DNA of 64,000 bases from Solirubrobacteraceae bacterium (GTDB taxonomy: Bacteria > Actinomycetota > Thermoleophilia > Solirubrobacterales > Solirubrobacteraceae). Both the position numbers and the translations under genes were made by a program. The stretch's first letter is position 1, and every line of letters begins with the position of its first letter. A model generated the notes under the pieces. It did no database searches, had not been told where the DNA came from, and worked only from the letters and a program-made list of their open reading frames with translations. Below are positions 1-11,183 of the stretch, piece after piece. The DNA is taken from the NCBI GenBank assembly GCA_030447785.1, contig JAUJOF010000004.1:247307-311306 (forward strand), given 5' to 3'.

Positions 1-5
1 CCGGC

Positions 6-1061
6 ATGCCCGCGCCCGACCTCCTCCTGCGCCTGCTCACCGCCGCCGGCCCCTCTGGCCACGAGACCGCCCCCGCCGCCGTGTGGCGGGCGGCCGCCGA
101 GGACTTCGCGGTGGTCAGCGGTGACGTTATGGGCTCCTCCGTGGCGCGGGTGGACGGCACGGCCGGCGGGCCGTCGCTGGCCGTGATCGGCCACATCGAC
201 GAGATCGGCCTCGTCGTCACCCACGTGGACGACAAGGGCTTCCTCTTCTTCGCCGGCGTCGGCGGCTGGGACCCTCAGATCCTGGTCGGCCAGCGCGTCG
301 GGGTGGTCGGTGCCGACGCGGTCGTGCCGGGCGTGATCGGCAAGAAGCCCATCCACCTGCTGCGCGAGGAGGAGCGCAAGAAGGTCGCCGAGCTGCGCGA
401 CCTGCACATCGACATCGGCGCGGCGAGCGCCGAGGAGGCACGCGAGCTCGTCGGGATAGGAGACGTCGCGGTGCTGGCCGGCGAGCCGGTGGAGCTGCGC
501 CGCGGGCGGCTGGCCTCGCGCGCGCTGGACAACCGCCTGGGCGCCTACATCGCGCTGGAGGCCGCGCGGCGGATCGCCGACGGCGGCGGGTCGCCCGGCG
601 ACGTGCTGGCCGTGGCCGGCGTGCAGGAGGAGATCACCATGGCCGGCGCCCACACCAGCGCCTTCGCCCTGCAGCCCACCGCCGCGGTGATCGTCGACGT
701 GACCCACGCCAGCGACGCGCCCGGCGTCGACCCCAAGGAGGCGGGCGACCACGGCCTGGGCAGCGGCGCGGTGATCAACCGCGGGGCCACGATGCACCCG
801 CTGCTGACCTCCATGCTGCTCGACGTGGCGCGCGAGGAGCAGATCGCCCACAGCGTGGAGGCCTCTGCCGCGCGGACGGGAACCGACGCTGACGCGGTGC
901 ACCTGCAGCGTGCGGGCATCCCCACCGCGGTCGTCTCCATCCCGCTGCGCTACATGCACTCGCCGGTGGAGACCGTGCAGCTGGGCGACATCGACGCCTG
1001 TGTGGCGCTCATCGCCGGGCTCGCCCTGCGCCTGGCCACCGGCATTTCGTTCGCGCGCTGA
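6..1061 (+). CDS. M42 family metallopeptidase (glutamyl/endoglucanase-type aminopeptidase)
   Basis: A 351-residue cytosolic di-metal aminopeptidase of family M42, which trims N-terminal residues from peptides. The family metal ligands are visible in order: His63 in IGHIDEIG, Asp175 in ALDNR, the catalytic pair Glu208-Glu209 in VQEEI, Asp231 in IVDVTH and His318 in YMHSP. Length matches the family (about 340-360). The ATG at base 6 is the first possible start in the window, so an upstream extension cannot be excluded, but the N-terminus looks complete. The stop codon lies about 10 bp before the HAD gene, suggesting co-transcription. Family is clear; substrate is not. Confidence 0.93.
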   Translation: MPAPDLLLRLLTAAGPSGHETAPAAVWRAAAEDFAVVSGDVMGSSVARVDGTAGGPSLAVIGHIDEIGLVVTHVDDKGFLFFAGVGGWDPQILVGQRVGVVGADAVVPGVIGKKPIHLLREEERKKVAELRDLHIDIGAASAEEARELVGIGDVAVLAGEPVELRRGRLASRALDNRLGAYIALEAARRIADGGGSPGDVLAVAGVQEEITMAGAHTSAFALQPTAAVIVDVTHASDAPGVDPKEAGDHGLGSGAVINRGATMHPLLTSMLLDVAREEQIAHSVEASAARTGTDADAVHLQRAGIPTAVVSIPLRYMHSPVETVQLGDIDACVALIAGLALRLATGISFAR

Positions 1062-1071
1062 GCGTCGTCGC

Positions 1072-1953
1072 GTGCTGCTCCTGTTCGACATCGACGGCAC
1101 GCTGCTCCAGGGCGCCTCCGACGCGCACGCCGCCGCGATCCACGAGGCCATCGCCGAGATCTGGGGCGTGGACGTGCGCGCGGCGCGCCCCACCCTCGAA
1201 GCCGCAGGGCGCACCGACCTGGAGATCTCCCGCGCGCTGCTGACCGCGCTGGACGTGCCCGCCCGGGACATCGACGCGGGCATGGGACGGCTGCGCACCG
1301 GGGCCGCTGAGGCCTACGCGCGGCTGGTCCCCGGCGACCTCTCCGATCGGGTCACGCCGGGCGTGCCCGAGCTGCTGGCCGGCCTGGACCGGCGCGACGG
1401 GGTGCTGCTCTCGCTGCTCACCGGCAATCTCGAGGCGGTGGCGCGCCTGAAGCTGCGCGCGGCGGGTCTGTCCCGGTGGTTCCCCGCCGGCCAGGGCGCC
1501 TTCGGCTCCGACAGCGAGGACCGCACCCGCCTGCCCGCGGTGGCCCGCGCCCGGGCGGGCGCCGACGGCGAGGGCCGGCGGGGTGGGCGGGGGTCCTATC
1601 CCCGCGAGCGCACCGTGGTCATCGGTGACACGCCCCACATCGCGGGCTTCATCGCGGCCGTGCGCAGCGGCGGGCGGCGGGCGGGCGGCGGGCGGGCGGG
1701 GCGGGGCGGCGCGGGGGCGGGGGCGCGCGCCCGGGCGCGCGCGGGGGGCGGGGGGGGGCGGGGCGCCCCCCCCCGTGAGCGCCCCGGGGTCATCGGTGAC
1801 ACGCCGCGCGACGTCGCGTGCGCACGCGCCGACGGGGTGCGCTGCATTGGGGTGACCACCGGGCCTTGCACGGCGGCCGACCTGGCCGGCGGCGACGAGG
1901 TCGTCGCCGGCGCGCGCGAGGTGGCGGGCGCTCTCGAGCGTCTGGGGTTGTAG
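1072..1953 (+). CDS. HAD-superfamily hydrolase with an internal glycine/arginine-rich insertion
   Basis: Phosphatase-type HAD protein. Motif I is FDIDGTL right after the proposed GTG start at 1072, motif II is LLTGN, and motif IV appears as VIGDTPRD near the C-terminus. The start was chosen because any earlier start would be translated inside the preceding peptidase gene and motif I sits within the first ten residues, as usual. Odd feature: the segment PRERxxVIGDTP occurs twice, 171 bp (57 codons, in frame) apart, and the stretch between the copies (about 1670-1770) is almost pure G/C runs coding for Gly, Arg and Ala. A normal family member has one copy, so this is an in-frame duplication/insertion or an assembly error. 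Physiological substrate unknown. Confidence 0.82.
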   Translation: MLLLFDIDGTLLQGASDAHAAAIHEAIAEIWGVDVRAARPTLEAAGRTDLEISRALLTALDVPARDIDAGMGRLRTGAAEAYARLVPGDLSDRVTPGVPELLAGLDRRDGVLLSLLTGNLEAVARLKLRAAGLSRWFPAGQGAFGSDSEDRTRLPAVARARAGADGEGRRGGRGSYPRERTVVIGDTPHIAGFIAAVRSGGRRAGGGRAGRGGAGAGARARARAGGGGGRGAPPRERPGVIGDTPRDVACARADGVRCIGVTTGPCTAADLAGGDEVVAGAREVAGALERLGL

Positions 1954-1971
1954 GACTAGGGTTCGCCGCGC

Positions 1972-3970
<1,999 letters not shown>

Positions 3971-3999
3971 GCACGCGCCGCTACCCTCGAAGGCCGCCC

Positions 4000-5307
4000 A
4001 TGACCAACGTCCTGGACCTCGAGCAGTCGCTGCTCCTGCTGGAGCTCGAGCCGCCCTTCGACAAGCGCGACGTCCAGCTCGCGCGGCGCAGGCTGGCCAA
4101 GGTGTGGCATCCCGACCTGGCCCCGCCCGGGCGCCAGCCCGAGCACGAGCGTCACCTCAAGGCGATCAACGAGGCGGCCGACCAGCTCGGGTCCCTGGCC
4201 GAGGACTCGCGCGGCGGGCGGGTCACCAAGAACGCGGTGCGCGCCAGCGCGGCGGCGGCCCGCGCGGCGCGTGCGGAGGCCGGCCGGCGCGCCTACGAGG
4301 AGAGCCGGCGCAACGCCGAGGCGGAGGCCGAGCAGCGCCGCCACGACCCCTTCCGAGCACGCACGCCCGACCACTCGGTCGTCCACCGCTACGCGCGCTG
4401 CCTGTCCTATCCCGAGTGGGGCGTGGGCAGCGTCACCGGCATCTACTTCACCGGGGATACGCAAGCTGACGGGGACATCACGGGCGCGGCTGGCTCCGAC
4501 GTGCAGCAGTGGGCCCGCGTCAAGTTCGCCGAGGGCGTGCGCACCGTGCCCGCCGGCAGCCTGCGCTTCGTGGACTTCTCCAAGCCCGATCCGGGCGCCG
4601 AGCGCGTGGAGCGCTTCGTCACCGCCGCCCAGCACGCGATGGCCGAGGGTGACTACGCGCTGGCGGCCAAGCGCCTGGTCTACGCGCGTGACGCCCAGCC
4701 CGGCAATACCTCGGTCCTGCGCATGCTGACGCTGGCCTACTGGCAGGGAGGCGATCTGCCCGCCGCCGCGCGGGCGGTGCGCGACTGGGCGCGGGCCGAC
4801 CGCGAGCGCCCCGCGCCCCAGCGCTTCGCCGCGCGCATCTACGAGGACATGGGGGCCTTCGAGCTGGCCGAGGAGTCGGCCGCGCGCGCCGTGGCGCGCG
4901 GGCCCGCCGACGCCGGGGCGTGGGAGCGCCTGGGGCGCCTGCGCCTGCGCCTGGGCCACCGCGCCGGGGCACTGGACGCCCTGCGTCGCGCGCGCGCACT
5001 GGCGCCCACGGTGGAGGGCCTGCTCGACCTCGCTCTGGCCTGCCAGCTGGCCGGTGAGCTGGGCGGTGAGGTCACGGCTTGCGAGCAGGCCGTGGCCCTG
5101 GCCGGGGAGGGTGACAGCGAGGGCGAGGGCCGCGGCGCGCTCGCTGAGGCGTGGTCGCGCCTGGCCCACGCGCTGGCGCGCACCGACCGCCTCGGCGACG
5201 CCCTCGAGGCATGCGAGCACGCGCTGGCCCATGGCGCCGGCGACGAGGTCGACCACCTGCGCAAGCGTCTGCGCGCGGCCGAGCCGCGCGTGCTGCCGGC
5301 GGCCTGA
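4000..5307 (+). CDS. J-domain protein with C-terminal TPR-like repeats
   Basis: 435 residues. The N-terminal ~60 residues form a DnaJ-type J domain with the key HPD motif (KVWHPDL) that stimulates DnaK ATPase, followed by KAINEAADQL. Next is an Ala/Glu/Arg-rich linker (about 75-110), a middle region beginning VVHRYARCLSYPEWGVG, and a C-terminal half of helix pairs with TPR character (AMAEGDYALAAKRLVYA, AARIYEDMGAFELAEESA, ARALAPTVEGLLDLALA). The ATG at 4000 is chosen because it places the J domain at the N-terminus. Likely a DnaK co-chaperone that recruits clients through its repeats; the partner is unknown. Confidence 0.8.
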   Translation: MTNVLDLEQSLLLLELEPPFDKRDVQLARRRLAKVWHPDLAPPGRQPEHERHLKAINEAADQLGSLAEDSRGGRVTKNAVRASAAAARAARAEAGRRAYEESRRNAEAEAEQRRHDPFRARTPDHSVVHRYARCLSYPEWGVGSVTGIYFTGDTQADGDITGAAGSDVQQWARVKFAEGVRTVPAGSLRFVDFSKPDPGAERVERFVTAAQHAMAEGDYALAAKRLVYARDAQPGNTSVLRMLTLAYWQGGDLPAAARAVRDWARADRERPAPQRFAARIYEDMGAFELAEESAARAVARGPADAGAWERLGRLRLRLGHRAGALDALRRARALAPTVEGLLDLALACQLAGELGGEVTACEQAVALAGEGDSEGEGRGALAEAWSRLAHALARTDRLGDALEACEHALAHGAGDEVDHLRKRLRAAEPRVLPAA

Positions 5308-5342
5308 CGCTCCATCCGCTGGCGGGCGTACGGTGCGCGGCC

Positions 5343-6029
5343 GTGCGCCTCATCGTCGCCCGCTGCGAGGTCCGCTACTCGGGCCGACTGAACGCCGTGC
5401 TGCCCGAGGCCCTGCGCCTGCTCATGCTCAAGACCGACGGATCGGTGATGGTCCACGCCGACACCGGTGGCTACAAGCCTCAGAACTGGATGACCCCGCC
5501 GGCGGTCATCGAGGAGATCGGGTCCCCGCCCACCCGGATCGTCGTGCGCAAGGTCAAGGACGACGACCGGCTGGAGATCGCCATCGCCGAGGTGGTCTCC
5601 GACGTGACCCATGAGCTCGGCCCACTCGCCCACGCCGCGGCGCTCGAGAAGGACGGCGTGGAGGCCGACCTGCAGGAACAGCTGGCCGCCGCGCCGGGGT
5701 GGTGTGGCGAGGGCTTTCGCCTCGTGCGCCGCGAGTGGCCCACCGACATCGGGCCCGTGGACCTCATGTGCCGCGACGCCCGGGACGGCTGGGTGGCGGT
5801 GGAGATCAAGCGCGTGGCCACCATCGACGCCGTCGAGCAGCTCACGCGCTACCTGGAGCGCATCCGCCTTGATCCCGAGAAGGGCGGGTGCACCGGGGTG
5901 CTGGCCGCCGAGCGCATCAAGCCCCAGGCGCGCGTCCTGGCCGAGTCACGGGGCCTGCGCTGCGTGGAGGTGGACCTGGCCGTGCTGCGCGGCGAGCGCG
6001 AGCCCGAGCTCACGCTGTTCGCGGCCTAG
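5343..6029 (+). CDS. nucS: Mismatch-specific endonuclease NucS (EndoMS)
   Basis: 228 residues from the GTG at 5343 (VRLIVARCEVRYSGRL), the standard NucS start. NucS cuts both strands at mismatches and provides non-canonical mismatch repair in archaea and actinobacteria that lack MutS/MutL. The N-terminal dimerisation/DNA-binding half carries GGYKPQNWM. The C-terminal RecB-like nuclease shows the catalytic signature PTDIGPVDLMC followed by AVEIKR (acidic residues plus Glu-x-Lys). The tail ELTLFAA resembles the sliding-clamp-binding motif described for NucS. Very confident on family, and useful as an actinobacterial marker. Confidence 0.95.
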   Translation: MRLIVARCEVRYSGRLNAVLPEALRLLMLKTDGSVMVHADTGGYKPQNWMTPPAVIEEIGSPPTRIVVRKVKDDDRLEIAIAEVVSDVTHELGPLAHAAALEKDGVEADLQEQLAAAPGWCGEGFRLVRREWPTDIGPVDLMCRDARDGWVAVEIKRVATIDAVEQLTRYLERIRLDPEKGGCTGVLAAERIKPQARVLAESRGLRCVEVDLAVLRGEREPELTLFAA

Positions 6030-6039
6030 AGCCTCCTGA

Positions 6040-6462
6040 CTACTCCCCCCACAGCGTCACCACCAGCGAGCGTGCGCCGCCGCGGTCGCGGTGCTCGCAC
6101 AGATAGATCCCCTGCCAGGTGCCCAGCGCGAAGCGCCCGTCGCGCACCGCCAGGGTCAGCGAGGGACCGAGCAGCGACGACTTGACGTGGGCGGGCATGT
6201 CGTCGGAGCCCTCGAGCGTGTGCGTCCAGGCGAAGTCCTCGGCGACCGCCGAGTCGAACCACGCGCGGAAGTCGCGGCGAACGTCGGGCGAGGCGTTCTC
6301 GTTGAGCGTCAGCGCCGCGGAGGTGTGCAGCAGCTGCAGGTGGGCGAGCCCGATGCCCATCCCGCCCAGGTCGTCGCCCAGGGCGCCCACCACCTCGTCG
6401 GTTACCAGGTGGAAGCCTCGCGGGCGGGCCTCCAGCTCCACCGTCGTCTGGGCCCAGCTCAA
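6040..6462 (-). CDS. YjbQ family protein (secondary thiamine-phosphate synthase type)
   Basis: 140-residue protein of the YjbQ/UPF0047 fold, a small trimeric protein with weak thiamine-phosphate synthase activity described in the family; the true role is uncertain. Conserved histidines are seen in LLHTSAAL, MPAHVKSSLLG and YLCEHRDRGG, the usual family pattern, and ALTLNENASPDVRRDF is typical. It lies 3 bp downstream of the large kgd-type gene on the same strand, so it is probably the last gene of that transcript. Its 3' end converges on nucS with a 10-bp gap. Confidence 0.88.
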   Translation of the reverse strand: MSWAQTTVELEARPRGFHLVTDEVVGALGDDLGGMGIGLAHLQLLHTSAALTLNENASPDVRRDFRAWFDSAVAEDFAWTHTLEGSDDMPAHVKSSLLGPSLTLAVRDGRFALGTWQGIYLCEHRDRGGARSLVVTLWGE

Positions 6463-6465
6463 CGC

Positions 6466-9400
6466 TCAGCGCTCGCCGGGCATCTTGAGCGGATACAGGC
6501 CGATCGGCCGCGACAGGTCGAGCGCCGTGCGGATGATCCGCGACTGCTCCTCCACGTGGGCGGCGGGATAGCCCTCGCCCGGTGAGGCGCGCTCGGGCCG
6601 GCCGATGTAGCCGAAGGCCAGGTGCTCGGGGAGGATCTGCATGAGGCGCGGGGACATGTGCGCGCGGGCGCCCATGTTGCGCGGCTCCTCTTGTACCCAC
6701 ACGACCTCCTTGAGGTTCGGGTAGGTGTCCACCAGCTCGCGGATCTGCGCCTCGGGGAACGGATAGAGCAACTCCACGCGGCCCACTGCGACGCCCTCGT
6801 TGCCCGCGCGGTCCTCGTGGCCGACGAGGTCGTAGTAGATCTTGCCGGTGCACAGCAGCAGGCGGCAGACCTTCTCCACCGGCACCCGCGGCTCGCCCAG
6901 CACCGGGAAGAAGCGTGCCTCGGTCAGATGCTCGATGCGGTTGGTGGCCTGCGGCAGGCGCAGCAGCGACTTCGGGGTCATGACGACCAGCGGGCGCTGC
7001 TTGGCCACGCGCGCCTGGCGGCGCAGCAGGTGGAAGTACTGCGCGGGGGTGGTGAGGTTGGCCACGCGCAGGTTGCCCTCGGCGGCCAGCAGGAGGAAGC
7101 GCTCCAGGCGCCCGGACGAGTGCTCGGGACCCGAGCCCTCGTAGCCGTGGGGCAGCAGGAGCGTCAGGCGCGTGGTCTGACCCCACTTGGCCAGCCCCGA
7201 CACGATGAACTGATCGATGATGACCTGCGCGCCGTTGACGAAGTCCCCGAACTGCGCCTCCCACAGCACCAGCGTCTCGGGTGCCTCGGCGCTGTAGCCG
7301 TACTCGAAGCCCATGCACGCGATCTCGCTGAGCGGGGAGTTGTGCAGCTCGAAGGGCGCCAGCGCGCCGGGTAGGCGCTGGATGGGCGAGCACGACCGGC
7401 CGGTCCGCGCGTCGTGCAGCACCAGGTGGCGCTGGGAGAAGGTGCCGCGCTCGGTGTCCTGGCCGGTGAGGCGCACCGGGATGCCCTCGGTCAGCAGCGA
7501 GGCGAAGGCCAGCGCCTCGGCGTGCGCCCAGTCGATGCCCCCGTCCGGCCCCACAGCGGTGCGCCGTCGCTCGAGCTGCTTGACCAGCTTGGGATGGATC
7601 GTGAAGTCCTCGGGCACGGCCAGCATCTCGTCGTTGAGCGAGCGCAGGCGCTGGTCGGAGACCGCCGTCTTGATGTCCGGGCTGGGTGAGCGGTCGAGCT
7701 GGTACTCCCCGGTGGACTGGTCGACCTGACCGGCCTCCAGCGCCGCCTTGATCTTCTCCTTGAGCTGCTGGTGGATGCGCGTCAGCTCGGCCCACACGTT
7801 GGCCTTGCGCTCCTCGACCTCCTCGGCGCTGACCTCGCCGCGGGAGACCAGCACGTCGGCCCACAGGTCGGCCACCCGGGGATGGCTCTTGATGTGCGCG
7901 TACATCTCGGGCTGGGTGTAGGCGGGCTCGTCGGCCTCGTTGTGACCGAAGCGCCGGTAGCCGATGAGGTCGATCAGCACGTCGTGGCCGAACTCCTCGC
8001 GGAAGGCGAAGGCCAGGCGCAGCCCCGCGATGCAGGCCTCCACGTCGTCGGCGTTGACGTGGATGATCGGCACGTCGTAGCCCTTGGCCAGGTCCGACGC
8101 CCAGCGGGTGGAGCGCGCGTCGTCGGGGTCGGTGGTGAAGCCCACCTGGTTGTTCTGGATCAGATGGACCGTGCCGCCGACCTTGTAGCCGTCCAGGCCC
8201 TGGAGGTTGAGCGCCTCGGCCACCACGCCCTGGCCGGGGAAGGCCGCGTCGCCGTGCAGGACCACGGGCACCGCGGCGTTGGTGTCCTGCTGGGCGTGGG
8301 GGCCCTGCCGCGTGGTCTGCGCCGCGCGTGAGGCGCCCACCACCACCGGGTGGACGAACTCCAGGTGGCTGGGGTTGGATTCCAGGTTGACCAGCAGGGA
8401 GTCGCCGCTGGCCACCTGGTAGGAGCCCTGCGCGCCGTGGTGGTACTTCACGTCGCCCGTGCCCCCCTGGGGGATCGTGGTGACCGCCTCCAGCGTGGAG
8501 GCTCCCTCGAACTCGGCGAAGATCGTGTCGTAGGGCCGGCCGAGGTTGTGGGCCAGCACGTTGAGCCGCCCGCGGTGGGCCATGCCGATGATGACCTCGC
8601 GCGCACCGTGTGCGGCCGAGAGCTGGATGAGCTCGTCGAGCATCGGCACCGCCATGTCCAGACCCTCGATCGAGAACTGCTTCTGGCCCAGGTAGGCCTT
8701 GTGCATGAAGCGCTCGAAGGCGTCGACCTGGATGAGGCGCTCGAGCAGGAAGGACTGGTGCTCCTCGGTCAGCGGCTGGCGGAAGGCCCCTGACTCGATC
8801 TGCTCGCGCAACCACGTGCGCTGGCGGTGCGAGGCGATGTGCTCGATCTCGTAGGCCATCGTCCCGCAGTAGGTCTCGTGCAGGTGGGGCAGCGCGTCGG
8901 CCAGCGTCTCGCCCTCCACGTAGGTGCGCAGGATCCGCGCGGGGATGCGCCGCTGCAGTTCGGGCGTGAGACCCAGGGGCTCGGGATCGAGCGCCGGGTC
9001 GCCCCCGGGCTCGACGCCCAGCGGGTCAAGCCGTGCGGCGAGGTGCCCGTGGGTGCGGTGGGCCTTGATGAGCGAGGTGGCGGCCTGCACGGCCTGCAGC
9101 AGCTCCTCGTCGACCCCGTCCACCGCTTCCTGCGGTCGCGCGGCGGGGGCGGGGGTCGGGGCCGCGGCCGGAGCGGTGGGCGCGGCCTGGGGCTGGGGCG
9201 GCGCGGGCGCGGGCCGCAGCTGCACCCCCAGATCGCCGAAGATCTGCTCGTAGAAGCCGTGCTCGCCCTGCAGGTGGTCCTCAACGACCTCGAGGAAGCG
9301 TCCCGACTCCACCCCCTGGATGACGCGGTGGTCGTAGGTCGAGGTCATCGACATGACCTTCTCGGCGCCGATGCTCGCGCCGATGGCCCCCAGGCCGACG

Positions 9401-10848
9401 GGGTAGTCGATCGCGCCGGTGGCCACGATCGTGCCCTGGCCCACCATCAGCCGCGGGATCGAGGCGATGGTGCCGATGCCGCCGGGGTTGGTCAGCGAGA
9501 TGTTGGCCCCGCTGAGGTCGTCGGCGGTCAGCTTGTTGTCGCGCGCCCGCGCGATGAGGTCGTCGAAGGCGTGCTGGAACTGGGGGAAGGTCAGGCGGCC
9601 GGCGTCGCGGACCACCGGCACCATGAGCGTGCGGCTGCCGTCGCGCTTCTCGACGTCCACGGCGATGCCCAGGTGCACGGCGCCGTCGTCCACTCGGTGG
9701 GGCCGGCCGGCCACCTCCTCGAAGTGGTGGGCCATGACCGGCATGTCGTCCTGCGCGGCCCGGGCGATGGCGTAGGCGATGAGGTGGGTGAAGGAGACCT
9801 TCAGGCCAGCGGCCTTGAGCTCCTTGCGCCGCGCGTCCAGCACGGTGACGGTCAGCGTGCGCAGCGAGGTGGCCGTGGGGATCGACAGGCTCTCGTCCAT
9901 GTAGCGGGCGAGCATCGCGCCGCCGCCCCTGATCGCCGTGCTCACCCCCGCCGTGGGAGCAGGGATCGTCGCGCTCGCCCCGTTGCCCCCGCCGGCCGCG
10001 GCCGCGCTGACGTCGGCCTTGACGATGCGTCCGTTCGGGCCGCTGCCCCGCAGCGTGGAGACGTCGACGCCCTGGGCGGCGGCCATGCGCCGCGCCACAG
10101 GGGAGATGCGCGCATCCGCGGGCACCTCGGTTCGGGGTGCGCTCGCCGCCGCGCCGTCTCCGCCGTCGGTGGCGGTCGGGGGTCGGGCCCTCGGCGCTGG
10201 GGCGCCCGTTCGCATGCGCGCGATGACCTGGCCGACGGTGACGGTCTCGCCCTCCTCGGCCAGCAACCCGGTGATCTGGCCGGCGCCCGGGGAGGGCAAC
10301 TCGACGTCGACCTTGTCGGTGGAGATCTCGACGAGGGTCTGATCGACCTCCACGATGTCGCCGGGCCCGACGTGCCACTCGAGGAGTGTCCCCTCGGTGA
10401 CCGACTCGCCGGCGCCCGGGGTGACGATGTCGACGATCTCCCCGGCACCGTCGCTCGAGCCGACCGGGGCCTCGGCCTCGGCGGCCTCGGGCTCGGGGGT
10501 CGCGGTGACCGCCCCGCCGTCATCGGGGCCTCGGCCCGTGCCGTCGGCGATGGCTTGCCCGTTCCCGATGTCGGCCAGCGCCGCGGCCCCGCCGTTGCCG
10601 CCCGGCCGGATCTCCGCGAGCAACGCTCCGACCGACACGAGATCGCCCTCGGCGGCGTGGATCCTCACCAGCGTGCCGGCGGCGGGCGCGGGTACCTCGG
10701 CGTCGACCTTGTCGGTGGAGACCTCGACGAGCGTCTCGTCGGCCGTGACGCTGTCGCCTTCCCGCTTGAGCCACTCGAGGACGGTGCCCTCGGTGACCGA
10801 CTCCCCCATCGCCGGGAGGACGACCTCGACCGTCGTGTTCACCGCCAT
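6466..10848 (-). CDS. kgd: Single-chain 2-oxoglutarate dehydrogenase: two lipoyl domains, E3-binding domain, E2 succinyltransferase and E1
   Basis: 1460 residues from the ATG at 10848. Domains in order: lipoyl domain 1 (about 7-82, lipoyl Lys47 in STDKVDAE), lipoyl domain 2 (about 138-213, Lys179 in STDKVDVE), peripheral subunit-binding domain (about 246-280, ISPVARRMAAAQGVD), E2 acyltransferase domain (about 310-540, active-site His507 in DHRVIQG), a Pro/Ala linker, then the E1 thiamine-diphosphate dehydrogenase (about 590 to the end, with GDAAFPGQGV and QNNQVGFTT for TPP/Mg binding). It catalyses oxidative decarboxylation of 2-oxoglutarate to succinyl-CoA in the TCA cycle. Mycobacterial Kgd and corynebacterial OdhA are shorter E2-E1 fusions without lipoyl or subunit-binding domains, so this chain is more complete; only E3 is missing. 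Annotated function is secure. Confidence 0.95.
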   Translation of the reverse strand: MAVNTTVEVVLPAMGESVTEGTVLEWLKREGDSVTADETLVEVSTDKVDAEVPAPAAGTLVRIHAAEGDLVSVGALLAEIRPGGNGGAAALADIGNGQAIADGTGRGPDDGGAVTATPEPEAAEAEAPVGSSDGAGEIVDIVTPGAGESVTEGTLLEWHVGPGDIVEVDQTLVEISTDKVDVELPSPGAGQITGLLAEEGETVTVGQVIARMRTGAPAPRARPPTATDGGDGAAASAPRTEVPADARISPVARRMAAAQGVDVSTLRGSGPNGRIVKADVSAAAAGGGNGASATIPAPTAGVSTAIRGGGAMLARYMDESLSIPTATSLRTLTVTVLDARRKELKAAGLKVSFTHLIAYAIARAAQDDMPVMAHHFEEVAGRPHRVDDGAVHLGIAVDVEKRDGSRTLMVPVVRDAGRLTFPQFQHAFDDLIARARDNKLTADDLSGANISLTNPGGIGTIASIPRLMVGQGTIVATGAIDYPVGLGAIGASIGAEKVMSMTSTYDHRVIQGVESGRFLEVVEDHLQGEHGFYEQIFGDLGVQLRPAPAPPQPQAAPTAPAAAPTPAPAARPQEAVDGVDEELLQAVQAATSLIKAHRTHGHLAARLDPLGVEPGGDPALDPEPLGLTPELQRRIPARILRTYVEGETLADALPHLHETYCGTMAYEIEHIASHRQRTWLREQIESGAFRQPLTEEHQSFLLERLIQVDAFERFMHKAYLGQKQFSIEGLDMAVPMLDELIQLSAAHGAREVIIGMAHRGRLNVLAHNLGRPYDTIFAEFEGASTLEAVTTIPQGGTGDVKYHHGAQGSYQVASGDSLLVNLESNPSHLEFVHPVVVGASRAAQTTRQGPHAQQDTNAAVPVVLHGDAAFPGQGVVAEALNLQGLDGYKVGGTVHLIQNNQVGFTTDPDDARSTRWASDLAKGYDVPIIHVNADDVEACIAGLRLAFAFREEFGHDVLIDLIGYRRFGHNEADEPAYTQPEMYAHIKSHPRVADLWADVLVSRGEVSAEEVEERKANVWAELTRIHQQLKEKIKAALEAGQVDQSTGEYQLDRSPSPDIKTAVSDQRLRSLNDEMLAVPEDFTIHPKLVKQLERRRTAVGPDGGIDWAHAEALAFASLLTEGIPVRLTGQDTERGTFSQRHLVLHDARTGRSCSPIQRLPGALAPFELHNSPLSEIACMGFEYGYSAEAPETLVLWEAQFGDFVNGAQVIIDQFIVSGLAKWGQTTRLTLLLPHGYEGSGPEHSSGRLERFLLLAAEGNLRVANLTTPAQYFHLLRRQARVAKQRPLVVMTPKSLLRLPQATNRIEHLTEARFFPVLGEPRVPVEKVCRLLLCTGKIYYDLVGHEDRAGNEGVAVGRVELLYPFPEAQIRELVDTYPNLKEVVWVQEEPRNMGARAHMSPRLMQILPEHLAFGYIGRPERASPGEGYPAAHVEEQSRIIRTALDLSRPIGLYPLKMPGER

Positions 10849-11183
10849 GCGGTTCCCACTGTACCCGCTTCCTGCGGGTGCTTCCCCCGGCGCCCGAGGC
10901 GTACGAACTCGATCGTTCCGAAGAAGGGTCCGATGCCTCCCAGGACCGCGATGGCGACCGCCAGGCGCACGGGGATGATGCGCCGGCGCGCGGCCGCGAT
11001 AGCCCCCAGCGACATGGCGATCCAACCCACGCCATGGCCCCAGCCCAGCAGGGGCTTGACGCCCTCGAGCTCGCCGGTGAACGCGCTGAACAGCAGCAGC
11101 AGGTAGACCGTCGAGTGGGCGAAGGACGCCCACTTCAGACGCCGCCACGTGAGAAGGCTGCGGCTGCGGGCCCGGTCAGCCAC
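10839..11183 (-). CDS. Small integral membrane protein (DUF3817-like)
   Basis: 114 residues with three predicted membrane helices (SFAHSTVYLLLLFSAF, WGHGVGWIAMSLGAIA, PVRLAVAIAVLGGIGPF) and a basic C-terminus. The GWGHG and GPFFGTIEF motifs resemble the DUF3817 family, but I cannot confirm membership. The stop codon overlaps the start of the kgd-type gene by about 10 bp, and its own start overlaps the NUDIX gene's stop, so it is translationally coupled in a minus-strand operon NUDIX - membrane protein - kgd - yjbQ. Function unknown. Confidence 0.7.
   Translation of the reverse strand: MADRARSRSLLTWRRLKWASFAHSTVYLLLLFSAFTGELEGVKPLLGWGHGVGWIAMSLGAIAAARRRIIPVRLAVAIAVLGGIGPFFGTIEFVRLGRRGKHPQEAGTVGTAWR

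Noticed and set aside
1660..1770. G-rich tract as a CRISPR or tandem repeat array
   Set aside because: No regular unit or spacer; simple GGC/GGG runs.
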